A program made the translations under genes and the position numbers. Of a stretch of DNA of 63,711 nt, positions 1 to 8,310 are shown in pieces; the first letter of the stretch is position 1; the number at the start of each line of letters is the position of its first letter. The stretch lies in NCBI GenBank assembly GCA_019119595.1, contig DWWS01000025.1, forward strand, positions 1-63,711, in the 5' to 3' direction. The notes beneath the pieces are model-generated. The model was not told where the DNA came from. It saw only the letters and a list, made by a program, of their open reading frames with translations, and searched no databases. The DNA is from Candidatus Eisenbergiella merdavium (lineage in GTDB: Bacteria > Bacillota > Clostridia > Lachnospirales > Lachnospiraceae).

Positions 1-16
1 CTGTGTTATAATTCAT
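1..16 (-). CDS. 5' end of a leftward gene (partial)
   Basis: Only the first five codons (MNYNT) lie in the window. On the minus strand a GGAGG at 28-24 sits seven bases before an ATG at 16-14, and a good promoter lies upstream (74-102), so a real gene very likely starts here. It is divergent from the butyrate operon and might encode its regulator, but nothing visible identifies the product. Confidence 0.5.
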
Positions 17-46
17 TTGATGACCTCCATTTGTATGCGGTAATTC

Positions 47-136
47 CTGTTACCATTTATTTTTCCGATTTATAGTATACAGGTAAATCCACGAATCTAC
101 AAATCGGAGGTCATTACATATTGTCTGTTACCATTT
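47..136 (+). repeat. Two identical 12-bp boxes in the divergent promoter region
   Basis: CTGTTACCATTT occurs at 47-58 and again at 125-136, in the same orientation and 78 bp apart. The first copy overlaps a dyad, GGTAA-N6-TTACC (39-54), and lies just after the leftward start site. The second is upstream of the thl -35 element. A further inverted pair, TGACCTCC (22-29) and GGAGGTCA (107-114), brackets the region. The arrangement suits a shared regulator, which is inferred. Confidence 0.4.
74..102 (-). promoter_or_regulatory. Promoter of the leftward gene
   Basis: On the minus strand TTGTAG (102-97), a 17-base spacer and TATACT (79-74) form a sigma-A-type promoter. Transcription would start near 67 and run into the partial gene whose ATG is at 16. 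Confidence 0.6.
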
Positions 137-161
137 TTTCTCCTTCCCCCACACAAAATCC

Positions 162-190
162 TTGCTATTAAAAAATCCCTATGCTATAAT
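162..190 (+). promoter_or_regulatory. Promoter of the butyryl-CoA operon
   Basis: TTGCTA (162-167), a 17-base spacer and TATAAT (185-190) form a near-consensus sigma-A promoter. Transcription would start near 197, leaving a leader of about 83 nt before the thl ATG at 280, with GGAGGA at 268-273 as ribosome binding site. Confidence 0.75.
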
Positions 191-279
191 TAAAACGATG
201 GGCAATGACAAAAAATTAACAATATGGTCAAAGCCCCAAATATCCGAACATTTAGCAAAAAAACAATGGAGGAAAAGAC

Positions 280-1461
280 ATGGCAAAGAAAATCGTTTTG
301 GCTGGTGCATGCCGTACGGCCATCGGTACCATGGGCGGCAGCCTGAGCACGACTCCGGCGGCTGAGCTCGGCGCGATCGTCATCAAGGAAGCGTTAAAGA
401 GAGCGGGCATCGCTCCGGATGCAGTGGATCAGGTTTATATGGGCTGCGTGATCCAGGCCGGCCTGGGACAGAACGTGGCACGTCAGGCGTCCATTAAGGC
501 GGGCCTGCCGATCGAGGTTCCTGCCGTTACCATGAACGTTGTATGCGGCTCCGGATTAAACTGCGTGAACCAGGCTGCTCACATGATCCTTGCGGGCGAG
601 GCCGACATCGTTGTTGCGGGCGGCATGGAGAATATGTCCATGGCTCCTTACGCGATCCCTCAGGGACGTTACGGATACAGAATGGGAAATGCTACCATGG
701 TTGACACCATGGTGAACGACGCGCTGACTGATGCCTTCAATCAGTACCACATGGGCATTACCGCCGAGAACATCTGCGAGCAGTGGGGACTGACCAGAGA
801 AGAGCTGGACGAGTTCGCCGCATGGAGCCAGCAGAAGACGGTTGCTGCGCAGGAAGCCGGCAAGTTTGACGACGAGATCGTTCCCGTCGAAGTGAAGAAG
901 AAAAAAGAGACCATCATTTTCAATAAGGATGAAGGCCCCCGCCCGGGAACCACGAAGGAAGGCATCGCGAAGCTTCGTCCCGCGTTCAAGAAGGACGGTA
1001 TCGTGACCGCTGCCAATTCCTCCGGAATCAACGACGGCGCGGCAGCGGTGATCGTGATGAGCGAGGAGAAGGCGAAGGAGCTCGGCGTAACGCCCATGGC
1101 TACCTGGGTTGCCGGAGCGCTTGCAGGCGTGGATCCCACCATCATGGGAATCGGACCGGTAGCGGCCACCAGAAAGGTAATGGCGAAGACCGGAATGACC
1201 ATCGACGACTTCGATCTGATCGAGGCCAACGAGGCGTTTGCAGCTCAGTCCGTTGCAGTGGGCAAGGATTTGGGCATCAACATGGACAAGCTGAACGTGA
1301 ACGGCGGAGCCATCGCTCTGGGACACCCGGTGGGAGCATCCGGCTGCCGTATCCTTGTGACGCTGCTTCATGAGATGGTGAAGAGAGATGCGAAGAAGGG
1401 TCTTGCCACCCTGTGCATCGGCGGCGGAATGGGCTGCGCCACCATCGTGGAAAGAGATTAA
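280..1461 (+). CDS. thl: Acetyl-CoA C-acetyltransferase (thiolase)
   Basis: Condenses two acetyl-CoA to acetoacetyl-CoA, the first step of butyrate synthesis in the cytoplasm. The 393 residues match the usual length of biosynthetic thiolases. The acylated cysteine is Cys89 in VVCGSG, the active-site histidine is His349 in GHPVGASG, and the proton-transfer cysteine is Cys379 in CIGGGMGCA. The ATG at 280 has a clear GGAGGA site eight bases upstream. It is the first gene of thl-crt-hbd-bcd-etfB-etfA and directly follows the promoter. A 273-base hairpin-rich gap separates it from crt, so its expression may differ from the downstream genes. Confidence 0.97.
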   Translation: MAKKIVLAGACRTAIGTMGGSLSTTPAAELGAIVIKEALKRAGIAPDAVDQVYMGCVIQAGLGQNVARQASIKAGLPIEVPAVTMNVVCGSGLNCVNQAAHMILAGEADIVVAGGMENMSMAPYAIPQGRYGYRMGNATMVDTMVNDALTDAFNQYHMGITAENICEQWGLTREELDEFAAWSQQKTVAAQEAGKFDDEIVPVEVKKKKETIIFNKDEGPRPGTTKEGIAKLRPAFKKDGIVTAANSSGINDGAAAVIVMSEEKAKELGVTPMATWVAGALAGVDPTIMGIGPVAATRKVMAKTGMTIDDFDLIEANEAFAAQSVAVGKDLGINMDKLNVNGGAIALGHPVGASGCRILVTLLHEMVKRDAKKGLATLCIGGGMGCATIVERD

Positions 1462-1474
1462 CAGAATAAGAGGA

Positions 1475-1675
1475 AAGGACGCGCAGGGCAAAAAGTCCGG
1501 CGGCGCGGACAAAAAAGCGGCCGCGGGCGCGTCCTTCCTTTCCATGACGGATGATTAGCCGGTAAAAAAGCCAGCTAATCATTTGTCGCGATAAGCCCGG
1601 CAGGCGGCATTTGTGCTGCAGGCTGTGCGTAATATCGCGTGATCGGATATGGGAAGTTCCTTCCCCTGTCCGATC
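1475..1675 (+). other. Tandem hairpins between thl and crt
   Basis: The gap between the two genes contains consecutive inverted repeats: AAGGACGCGC (1475-1484) with GCGCGTCCTT (1527-1536), an inner GTCCG/CGGAC (1495-1510), TGATTAGC (1552-1559) with GCTAATCA (1574-1581), CGCGATA with TATCGCG (about 1587-1639), and GATCGGA (1641-1647) with TCCGATC (1669-1675). No T-tract follows any stem, so these are not classical terminators. RNA processing or stabilisation sites are the likely reading. Confidence 0.5.
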
Positions 1676-1734
1676 GCATACCGTGGAATGAATTTTTTCC
1701 AAAAATCCGGTTTCAAAAAGAGAGGATGAGAGAC

Positions 1735-2511
1735 ATGGAGTACATTGTGTATGAACAGAAAGGTGCCTATGGCGTCATCACCATCAGCCGCGAGAAGGCG
1801 CTGAACGCGCTGAATTCCCAGGTGCTGGAGGAGCTTGATGCCACGCTCGACGCCGTGGATCTGGACGAGGTAAGATGCCTGATCCTGACCGGAGCGGGCC
1901 AGAAATCCTTCGTGGCCGGCGCGGACATCGGAGAGATGAGCACGCTGACCAAGGCGGAGGGAGAAGCCTTCGGAAAGAAGGGAAACGATGTTTTCCGCAA
2001 GCTGGAGACCTTCCCCATTCCGGTGATCGCTGCGGTGAACGGTTTTGCCCTCGGCGGCGGCTGTGAGATTTCCATGAGCTGCGATATCAGGATCTGCTCC
2101 GACAACGCGGTGTTCGGACAGCCCGAGGTGGGCCTCGGAATCACCCCCGGCTTCGGCGGGACCCAGAGGCTTGCCCGTCTGGTAGGCCCCGGAATGGCGA
2201 AGCAGATGATCTATACCGCAAGGAACATCAAGGCGGACGAGGCGCTTCGGATCGGCCTTGTGAACGCGGTTTATCCGCAGGAGGAGCTGATGGCTGCCGC
2301 TGAGAAGATGGCCGCAGGCATCGCGAAGAACGCTCCCATCGCCGTCCGCAACTGCAAGAAGGCCATCAACGAGGGTCTGGACGCGGATATGGACGAGGCC
2401 ATCGTGATCGAGGAGAAGCTGTTCGGCGACTGCTTCGAGTCCTACGACCAGAAGGAAGGAATGGCCGCTTTCCTGGAAAAGAGAAAAGTGGAGAAATTCC
2501 TGAACAAATAA
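1735..2511 (+). CDS. crt: 3-hydroxybutyryl-CoA dehydratase (crotonase)
   Basis: Dehydrates (S)-3-hydroxybutyryl-CoA to crotonyl-CoA. This 258-residue enoyl-CoA hydratase/isomerase-family protein has the oxyanion-hole segments AGADIGEM and ALGGGCE, and a second active-site segment in PEVGLGITPGFGG. The frame extends upstream to 1639, but the ATG at 1735 gives the family's normal N-terminus (MEYIVYEQKG) and has AGAGAGG nine bases before it. It is the second gene of the butyryl-CoA operon, 61 bases before hbd. Confidence 0.95.
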   Translation: MEYIVYEQKGAYGVITISREKALNALNSQVLEELDATLDAVDLDEVRCLILTGAGQKSFVAGADIGEMSTLTKAEGEAFGKKGNDVFRKLETFPIPVIAAVNGFALGGGCEISMSCDIRICSDNAVFGQPEVGLGITPGFGGTQRLARLVGPGMAKQMIYTARNIKADEALRIGLVNAVYPQEELMAAAEKMAAGIAKNAPIAVRNCKKAINEGLDADMDEAIVIEEKLFGDCFESYDQKEGMAAFLEKRKVEKFLNK

Positions 2512-2572
2512 GCTTCCGCTGTTACGGCTGACGCAGACTCAGCAAAATCAAACATACTAGGAGGATACATTC

Positions 2573-3412
2573 ATGAAAGTTGGTATTATCGGTGCAGGAA
2601 CCATGGGTTCCGGTATTGCGCAGGCTTTTGCCCAGACCGAAGGCTACGAAGTGTTCCTGTGCGATATCAATGAAGAATTTGCCGCAAACGGCAAGAAAAG
2701 GATCGCAAAGGGACTGGAGAAGAGAGTTGCGAAGGGAAAGATGGAGCAGGCTGCTGCCGACGCCATCCTTGGAAAGATCACGACCGGCGTGAAGACGATC
2801 TGCACGGACTGCGATCTGGTTGTGGAAGCCGCTCTGGAGAACATGGAGATCAAGAAGCAGACCTTCAAGGAGCTGCAGGAGATCTGCAAGGCGGACTGCA
2901 TTTTCGCCACCAACACCTCCTCCCTTTCCATTACGGAGATCGGAGCAGGACTTGACAGACCCGTGATCGGCATGCATTTCTTCAATCCCGCTCCCGTTAT
3001 GAAGCTGGTTGAGGTGATCGCAGGACTGAACACCCCCGACGAGACGGTTGAGAAGATCAAGGAGATCTCCGCTGCAATCGGCAAGACCCCCGTTCAGGTG
3101 AACGAGGCCGCCGGCTTTGTTGTGAACAGGATCCTGATCCCCATGATCAACGAGGCGATCGGCATCTACGCGGACGGCGTTGCCACCGTAGAGGATATCG
3201 ACACCGCCATGAAGCTTGGCGCAAATCATCCCATGGGACCGCTGGCTCTGGGCGATCTGGTTGGCCTGGATATCGTGCTTGCCATCATGGAGGTTCTGCA
3301 GGCTGAGACCGGAGATTCCAAGTACCGTCCTCATCCGCTTCTGCGCAAGATGGTGCGCGGCGGCCAGCTCGGCCAGAAGACCGGCAAGGGCTTCTACGAT
3401 TACAGCAAATAA
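2573..3412 (+). CDS. hbd: 3-hydroxybutyryl-CoA dehydrogenase
   Basis: Reduces acetoacetyl-CoA to 3-hydroxybutyryl-CoA with NAD(P)H. At 279 residues it is the standard clostridial length. The N-terminal Rossmann motif is [11 protein letters not shown] (residues 7-17), the catalytic region [13 protein letters not shown] is present, and the C-terminal 3HCDH domain ends in [11 protein letters not shown]. The ATG is preceded by AGGAGG. It lies between crt and bcd, as in many Lachnospiraceae operons and unlike the Clostridium acetobutylicum order. Confidence 0.97.
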   Translation: MKVGIIGAGTMGSGIAQAFAQTEGYEVFLCDINEEFAANGKKRIAKGLEKRVAKGKMEQAAADAILGKITTGVKTICTDCDLVVEAALENMEIKKQTFKELQEICKADCIFATNTSSLSITEIGAGLDRPVIGMHFFNPAPVMKLVEVIAGLNTPDETVEKIKEISAAIGKTPVQVNEAAGFVVNRILIPMINEAIGIYADGVATVEDIDTAMKLGANHPMGPLALGDLVGLDIVLAIMEVLQAETGDSKYRPHPLLRKMVRGGQLGQKTGKGFYDYSK

Positions 3413-3423
3413 AAATGAGTGAG

Positions 3424-3464
3424 ATACCGCCGCCATCCGGTTCAGCCCGGACGGCGTGCGGTAT
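3424..3464 (+). other. Strong hairpin between hbd and bcd
   Basis: ATACCGC (3424-3430) pairs with GCGGTAT (3458-3464), and inside it CGCC with GGCG and TCCGG with CCGGA, around a short loop. No T-tract follows, so it is more likely an RNA processing or mRNA-stabilising element than a terminator. The remainder of the 158-base gap is GC-rich with partial pairing and ends in the bcd ribosome binding site GGAGGAG. Confidence 0.5.
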
Positions 3465-3570
3465 ATCCCGCGGGCAGGCCGCAGGGAATACGGACGAAGC
3501 TCCGCCTCCCGCGACCTGCCGCCGCATGAAGGCGGGCGGGAACATAGATAAAACGGAGGAGTAGATAATC

Positions 3571-4725
3571 ATGGATTTTACGTTAAGCAAAGAGCATGAA
3601 ATGGCGAGGACTCTTTTCAGAGATTTTGCCGAAAAGGAAGTGAAGCCTCTTGCTCAGGAGGTTGACGAGACGGAGATTTTCCCCAGAGGAACCGTTGAAA
3701 AGATGGCGAAGCTGGGCTTCCTGGGAATTCCGATCCCGAAGGAGTACGGCGGACAGGGCTGTGATCCTCTGACCTACGCGATGTGCGTGGAGGAGCTCTC
3801 CAAGGTCTGCGGCACCACAGGCGTTATCGTTTCCGCGCACACCTCTCTGTGCTGCGATCCGATCCTGACCTATGGTACGGAAGAGCAGAAGCAGAAATAT
3901 CTGGTTCCCCTTGCAAAGGGCGAGAAGCTGGGAGCCTTCGGACTGACCGAGCCCGGCGCGGGAACCGACGCGCAGGGACAGCAGACCAAGGCTGTTCTGG
4001 ACGGCGACGAGTGGGTGCTGAACGGCTCCAAGATCTTCATCACCAACGGTAAGGAAGCGGACGTTTACGTGATTTTCGCGGTTACCGGCGTGGTTGAGGA
4101 TAAGAGAGGCAGGAAGAAAAAACTGATCTCCGCTTTCATCGTTGAGAAGGGAACCCCCGGCTTCAGCTTCGGAACCAAGGAGAAGAAGATGGGTATCCGC
4201 GGATCCTCCACCTATGAGCTGATCTTCACCGACTGCAGAATTCCGAAGGAGAACCTGCTCGGCGCAGAGGGCAAGGGCTTCGGCATCGCAATGCACACCC
4301 TGGACGGCGGACGTATCGGAATCGCCGCACAGGCTCTTGGACTTGCGGAGGGCGCTCTTGAGAACACCATCTCCTATGTAAAGGAGAGAAAGCAGTTTGG
4401 CCGTGCCATCGGCGCGTTCCAGAACACTCAGTTCCAGATCGCCGATATGGCTACCAAGGTTGAGGCTGCTCAGCTTCTGGTTTACAAGGCTGCCATGGCG
4501 AAGGCTACCCAGAAGGTTTATTCCGTGGAAGCTGCCAAGGCGAAGCTGTATGCCGCGGAGGTTGCCATGGAGGTTACCACCAAGGCGGTTCAGCTGCACG
4601 GCGGCTACGGCTACACGAGAGAGTACGATGTGGAGCGCATGATGCGTGACGCGAAGATCACCGAGATCTATGAAGGAACCAGCGAGGTTCAGAGAATGGT
4701 TATCTCCGGCGCGCTGCTGAAATAA
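3571..4725 (+). CDS. bcd: Butyryl-CoA dehydrogenase
   Basis: A flavoprotein acyl-CoA dehydrogenase that reduces crotonyl-CoA to butyryl-CoA. In clostridia it works with EtfAB in electron bifurcation, passing electrons from NADH to crotonyl-CoA and ferredoxin. The 384 residues show the acyl-CoA dehydrogenase signature [14 protein letters not shown], the FAD-binding C-terminal helices with [22 protein letters not shown], and the catalytic glutamate in YEGTSEVQ near the C-terminus. The start has GGAGGAG upstream. EtfB and etfA follow directly, which supports the bifurcating role. Confidence 0.96.
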   Translation: MDFTLSKEHEMARTLFRDFAEKEVKPLAQEVDETEIFPRGTVEKMAKLGFLGIPIPKEYGGQGCDPLTYAMCVEELSKVCGTTGVIVSAHTSLCCDPILTYGTEEQKQKYLVPLAKGEKLGAFGLTEPGAGTDAQGQQTKAVLDGDEWVLNGSKIFITNGKEADVYVIFAVTGVVEDKRGRKKKLISAFIVEKGTPGFSFGTKEKKMGIRGSSTYELIFTDCRIPKENLLGAEGKGFGIAMHTLDGGRIGIAAQALGLAEGALENTISYVKERKQFGRAIGAFQNTQFQIADMATKVEAAQLLVYKAAMAKATQKVYSVEAAKAKLYAAEVAMEVTTKAVQLHGGYGYTREYDVERMMRDAKITEIYEGTSEVQRMVISGALLK

Positions 4726-4786
4726 TCGAATCCGTTCGTTTAGCTGTTGTATGAGAATAGACAAAGAAACAAGGAGAGAAAATACA

Positions 4787-5572
4787 ATGAAAATTGTTGT
4801 TTGTATTAAGCAGGTCCCTGATACAAAGGGCGGCGTGAAATTCAAACCCGACGGAACGCTTGACAGGGCCGCCATGCTGACGATCATGAATCCGGACGAC
4901 AAGGCAGGCCTGGAGGCCGCTCTGAGACTGAAGGATCAGTACGGCGCAGAGGTTACCGTGATCACCATGGGCCTTCCCAAGGCGGAAGAGGTTCTGCGCG
5001 AGGCTCTGGCCATGGGCGCTGACAACGGCATCCTGGTGACCGACAGAGTGCTGGGCGGCGCGGATACTTGGGCTACCTCCCAGACCATCGCCGGCGCGAT
5101 CCGCAACATTGACTACGACCTGATCATCACCGGACGTCAGGCCATCGACGGCGATACCGCACAGGTTGGCCCTCAGATCTCCGAGCATCTGGGAATCCCG
5201 GTCATTTCCTATGCGCAGGATATCAAGATCGAAGGCGACAGCGTGATCGTGGAGCGTCAGTTTGACGACAGATATCATGTGCTCAAGGCGAAAATGCCCT
5301 GCCTGATCACCGCTCTGGGCGAGCTGAACGAGCCCAGATACATGACTCCCGGCGGAATCTTCGACGCCTTCAAGAAGGAGATCACCGTTTGGGGAAGAGC
5401 CGACCTGAAGGATGTTGACGATTCCAATCTGGGCCTGAAGGGATCCCCGACCCAGATCGCGAAGGCGTCCGACAAGGTGAGAAAGGGAGCGGGCGAGCAG
5501 TTTACCTTCGATACCCCGGATGAGGCGGCTTCCTTCATTACCGGAAAGTTACAGGAAAAGCACATCATTTAA
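4787..5572 (+). CDS. etfB: Electron transfer flavoprotein beta subunit
   Basis: Small ETF subunit that forms a heterodimer with EtfA and serves butyryl-CoA dehydrogenase. The 261-residue product begins MKIVVCIKQVPD, the typical EtfB N-terminus, and carries the conserved segment GRQAIDGDTAQVGPQ and a C-terminal DxPDE-like tail. The frame is open from 4751, but the ATG at 4787 is preceded by AAGGAG (4771-4776) and matches the family start. It is separated from bcd by 61 bases and from etfA by 27, so co-expression is expected. Confidence 0.96.
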   Translation: MKIVVCIKQVPDTKGGVKFKPDGTLDRAAMLTIMNPDDKAGLEAALRLKDQYGAEVTVITMGLPKAEEVLREALAMGADNGILVTDRVLGGADTWATSQTIAGAIRNIDYDLIITGRQAIDGDTAQVGPQISEHLGIPVISYAQDIKIEGDSVIVERQFDDRYHVLKAKMPCLITALGELNEPRYMTPGGIFDAFKKEITVWGRADLKDVDDSNLGLKGSPTQIAKASDKVRKGAGEQFTFDTPDEAASFITGKLQEKHII

Positions 5573-5599
5573 ATTTTAGGAAAAGTGTGGTGAATAAGG

Positions 5600-6646
5600 A
5601 TGAATTTAGAAGAATATAAGGGAGTATATGTCTTTGCGCAGCAGGTAGATAACGTGGTGAGCGGTATCGCATACGAGCTGATCGGCAAAGGAAAAGAACT
5701 GGCAAAGGATCTTGGAACGGAAGTGACCGCTGTACTGATCGGTTCCGACGTGAAGGGCCTTGCGGATGATCTGGCCGCTTACGGCGCAGACAGAGTGATC
5801 GTGGTTGACGATCCCGAGCTGAAGGAATACAGAACGGAGCCTTACGCGCATGCGCTGTCCTCCGTGATCGAGAAATATAAGCCTGAGATCATGCTGGTTG
5901 GCGCTACTGCCATCGGCCGTGACCTGGGCCCCCGCGTATCCGCGAGAGTGCACACCGGTCTGACCGCGGACTGCACTCAGCTTGAGATCGGCGATTTCCC
6001 GCTGAATCCCCTTCCCGGACAGGAGCAGAAGCACAATCAGCTTCTTATGACCCGTCCTGCATTCGGCGGTAACACCATCGCTACCATCGCCTGCCCGAAC
6101 TTCCGCCCTCAGATGGCTACGGTTCGTCCCGGCGTAATGCAGAAAGCTCCTAAGGTGGAAGGCGCTAAGGCGGTCATTGAGGAATTTAATCCCGGCTTTA
6201 CGCCCGACAACAAGTATGTGGAGATTCTTGACATCGTGAAGTCCGTTGTGGACACCGTGGACATCATGGATGCCAAGATCCTGGTATCCGGCGGCCGCGG
6301 CGTTGGAAGCCCGGAGAACTTCAAGCTTCTGGATGAGCTTGCAGAGGCCGTTGGCGGCACCGTGAGCTGCTCCCGTGCGGTTGTTGACGCCGGCTGGAAA
6401 CCGAAGGATCTGCAGGTAGGACAGACCGGTAAGACCGTTCGTCCGGGCGTATACTTCGCCATCGGTATCTCCGGAGCCATCCAGCATCTTGCAGGAATGG
6501 AGGAGTCCGATCTGATCATCGCCATCAACAAGGACGAGACCGCACCCATCTTCGATGTGGCTGACTACGGAATCGTAGGCGACCTGAACAAGATCGTTCC
6601 GCTTCTGACCCAGCAGATCAAGGCGGTTAAGGCGCAGAACAAATAA
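5600..6646 (+). CDS. etfA: Electron transfer flavoprotein alpha subunit
   Basis: Large ETF subunit, 348 residues, partner of EtfB. The N-terminal half is the ETF domain (VLIGSDVKG...LAAYGADRVIVVDD). The C-terminal FAD-binding domain carries the signature SGGRGVGSPENF, then DAGWKPKDLQVGQTGKTVRPGVYFAIGISGAIQH, and ends with AINKDETAPIF and YGIVGDLNKIVP. No ferredoxin domain is fused to it. It is the last gene of the operon and is followed 14 bases later by a strong terminator. Confidence 0.96.
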   Translation: MNLEEYKGVYVFAQQVDNVVSGIAYELIGKGKELAKDLGTEVTAVLIGSDVKGLADDLAAYGADRVIVVDDPELKEYRTEPYAHALSSVIEKYKPEIMLVGATAIGRDLGPRVSARVHTGLTADCTQLEIGDFPLNPLPGQEQKHNQLLMTRPAFGGNTIATIACPNFRPQMATVRPGVMQKAPKVEGAKAVIEEFNPGFTPDNKYVEILDIVKSVVDTVDIMDAKILVSGGRGVGSPENFKLLDELAEAVGGTVSCSRAVVDAGWKPKDLQVGQTGKTVRPGVYFAIGISGAIQHLAGMEESDLIIAINKDETAPIFDVADYGIVGDLNKIVPLLTQQIKAVKAQNK

Positions 6647-6660
6647 AACGGATTTGCTGA

Positions 6661-6714
6661 AAGGACGCTGCCGGAAAGCGGAGGAATACTGCCGCAGGGC
6701 AGCGTCCTTTTTTT
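6661..6714 (+). terminator. Rho-independent terminator after etfA
   Basis: AAGGACGCTGCC (6661-6672) pairs perfectly with GGCAGCGTCCTT (6698-6709), followed by a run of seven T. This closes the butyryl-CoA operon. Confidence 0.92.
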
Positions 6715-6754
6715 AGGAAGTAAGCCCGGAAAACGCTTCGAAATGGAGGTAACC

Positions 6755-7642
6755 ATGAACAATTATGTGATAAGCTGCTGCTCCACGGCGGATCTGACGG
6801 CGGAGCATTTCCAAAAGAGAGGGATTTCCTATATCTGCTTCCACTACGAGCTGGACGGGAAGGAATACCCGGACGACTGCGGGAAATCCATGGATTTTGA
6901 GGATTTTTACCGGGCCATGGACAACGGAGCGGATACCAAAACTTCCCAGGTGAACACGGAAGAATTTGAAGCCTATTTTGAGCCCTTCCTGAAGGAAGGA
7001 AAGGATATTGTGCATGTCTGCCTGTCCTCCGGCATTTCGGGCGTGATCAATTCAGCGAACGTGGCGAAGCGGGAGCTGGAAGAAAAATATCCCGAACGGA
7101 AGATCTATGTGGTGGATTCCCTGGGAGCCTCTTCGGGCTATGGTCTGCTGATGGATCAGCTTGCCGACCTGAGGGACGAAGGGATGAGCGCCGCACAGGT
7201 CTGCGAGTGGGCCATGGAGCATTGTCTCAACGTGCATCACTGGTTCTTTTCCACGGATCTGAAATTTTACATAAAGGGCGGAAGGATTTCCAAAACGGCA
7301 GGCTTTGTGGGAGGCATGCTGGGCATCTGTCCTCTTCTGAACATGGATGACCAGGGACGGCTGATCCCAAGAGCCAAGATCAGAAGCAAGCGCAAGGTGA
7401 TCCAGGCGATCGTGGACCGGATGGAGGAAAACGCCGACAACGGGCTGGATTACTCCGGAAAATGCTATATTTCTCAATCCGCCTGCGTGGAGGACGCGAA
7501 AGAGGTGGCCCGCCTGGTGGAGGAACGCTTCCCGAAGCTGAACGGCAAAGTGGAGATCAACTATGTGGGAACCACCATCGGAAGCCATACCGGCCCGGGA
7601 ACGGTGGCCCTGTTCTTCTGGGGAAAAAGGAGAGAGGCCTGA
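6755..7642 (+). CDS. DegV family fatty-acid-binding protein
   Basis: A 295-residue DegV-domain protein. Characterised members bind a long-chain fatty acid and some deliver it to fatty acid kinase. Visible family features are the N-terminal SCCSTADLT, the ligand segment LSSGISGVINSA, VVDSLGASSGYG, and FYIKGGRISK. Two ATGs are possible: 6743 lies inside the Shine-Dalgarno sequence ATGGAGGT, so 6755 is chosen. It starts just after the etfA terminator. The leader CGCTTCGAAATGGAGG resembles leaders of several other genes in the window. Confidence 0.9.
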   Translation: MNNYVISCCSTADLTAEHFQKRGISYICFHYELDGKEYPDDCGKSMDFEDFYRAMDNGADTKTSQVNTEEFEAYFEPFLKEGKDIVHVCLSSGISGVINSANVAKRELEEKYPERKIYVVDSLGASSGYGLLMDQLADLRDEGMSAAQVCEWAMEHCLNVHHWFFSTDLKFYIKGGRISKTAGFVGGMLGICPLLNMDDQGRLIPRAKIRSKRKVIQAIVDRMEENADNGLDYSGKCYISQSACVEDAKEVARLVEERFPKLNGKVEINYVGTTIGSHTGPGTVALFFWGKRREA

Positions 7643-7680
7643 GAGGATGAGGAGACCCCGGCTGGAGGTGAGTATAGAGT

Positions 7681-8163
7681 ATGGCCAAATCAAAGGAGAT
7701 CAAGACCAACGCCATGCGTATTCTTGACCGCATGAAAATCCCTTATTCGCATTATACTTATGAATGTGAGGAATTCACGGACGGCGTGCAGGTGGCGGAT
7801 CTGCTTGGACTGCCCCATGAGAAGGTTTACAAAACGCTGGTGGCGCAGGGCGCTTCCCGGGAATATTTTGTTTTTGTCATTCCCATAGAAGCGGAGCTGG
7901 ATCTGAAAAAGGCCGCCCGCTCGGTTGGCGAGAAATCCGTTTCCATGATCCATGTGAAGGAGATCAACTCCGTGACGGGCTACATCCGCGGCGGCTGCAC
8001 CGCAGTCGGGATGAAAAAGCAGTACCGCACCGTGATCGATGAAAGCGCCCTCCCGCTCCCTTCCATGATCGTCAGCGGCGGACGGATCGGCTCCCAGATC
8101 GAGCTTGCCCCGCAGGATCTGGCGAAAGCCTGCGGCGCGCAGTTTGCGGAGGTTCTTGCATGA
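7681..8163 (+). CDS. Cys-tRNA(Pro)/Cys-tRNA(Cys) deacylase, YbaK/EbsC family
   Basis: Trans-editing enzyme that hydrolyses mischarged Cys-tRNA(Pro). The 160 residues are family length, with the fold's conserved VADLLGLPHEKVYKTLV, the substrate loop EINSVTGYIRGGCTAVGM, and the C-terminal VSGGRIGSQIELAPQDLAKACGA. The ATG has GGAGGTGAG upstream. It follows degV by 38 bases and is probably cotranscribed with it. Three strong hairpins lie downstream before the Fic gene. Confidence 0.93.
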   Translation: MAKSKEIKTNAMRILDRMKIPYSHYTYECEEFTDGVQVADLLGLPHEKVYKTLVAQGASREYFVFVIPIEAELDLKKAARSVGEKSVSMIHVKEINSVTGYIRGGCTAVGMKKQYRTVIDESALPLPSMIVSGGRIGSQIELAPQDLAKACGAQFAEVLA

Positions 8164-8172
8164 TGGGAGATG

Positions 8173-8278
8173 GTGTGAAAAATAAGCCTGATGGCTTATT
8201 TTTCACACGGCAATTTGTGCCGGAGCGCCACAAATTGCTGTGATGGCAGAAGAGAAATCGCATCCGCGATTTCTCTTC
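8173..8278 (+). repeat. Three consecutive hairpins between ybaK and fic
   Basis: Three near-perfect inverted repeats fill this gap. The first is a 16-bp perfect stem with a TGAT loop (8173-8188 and 8193-8208). The second has a 10-bp stem (8210-8219 and 8229-8238). The third is a 13-bp perfect stem with an ATCC loop (8249-8261 and 8266-8278). The second hairpin's loop contains CCGGAGCG (8220-8227), complementary to CGCTCCGG (8290-8297) right before the Fic ribosome binding site. The first is AT-rich enough to act as a terminator, although it lacks a clean T-tract after the stem. Confidence 0.7.
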
Positions 8279-8310
8279 GCCCCGTCGCACGCTCCGGAAT
8301 GGGGATTGAT

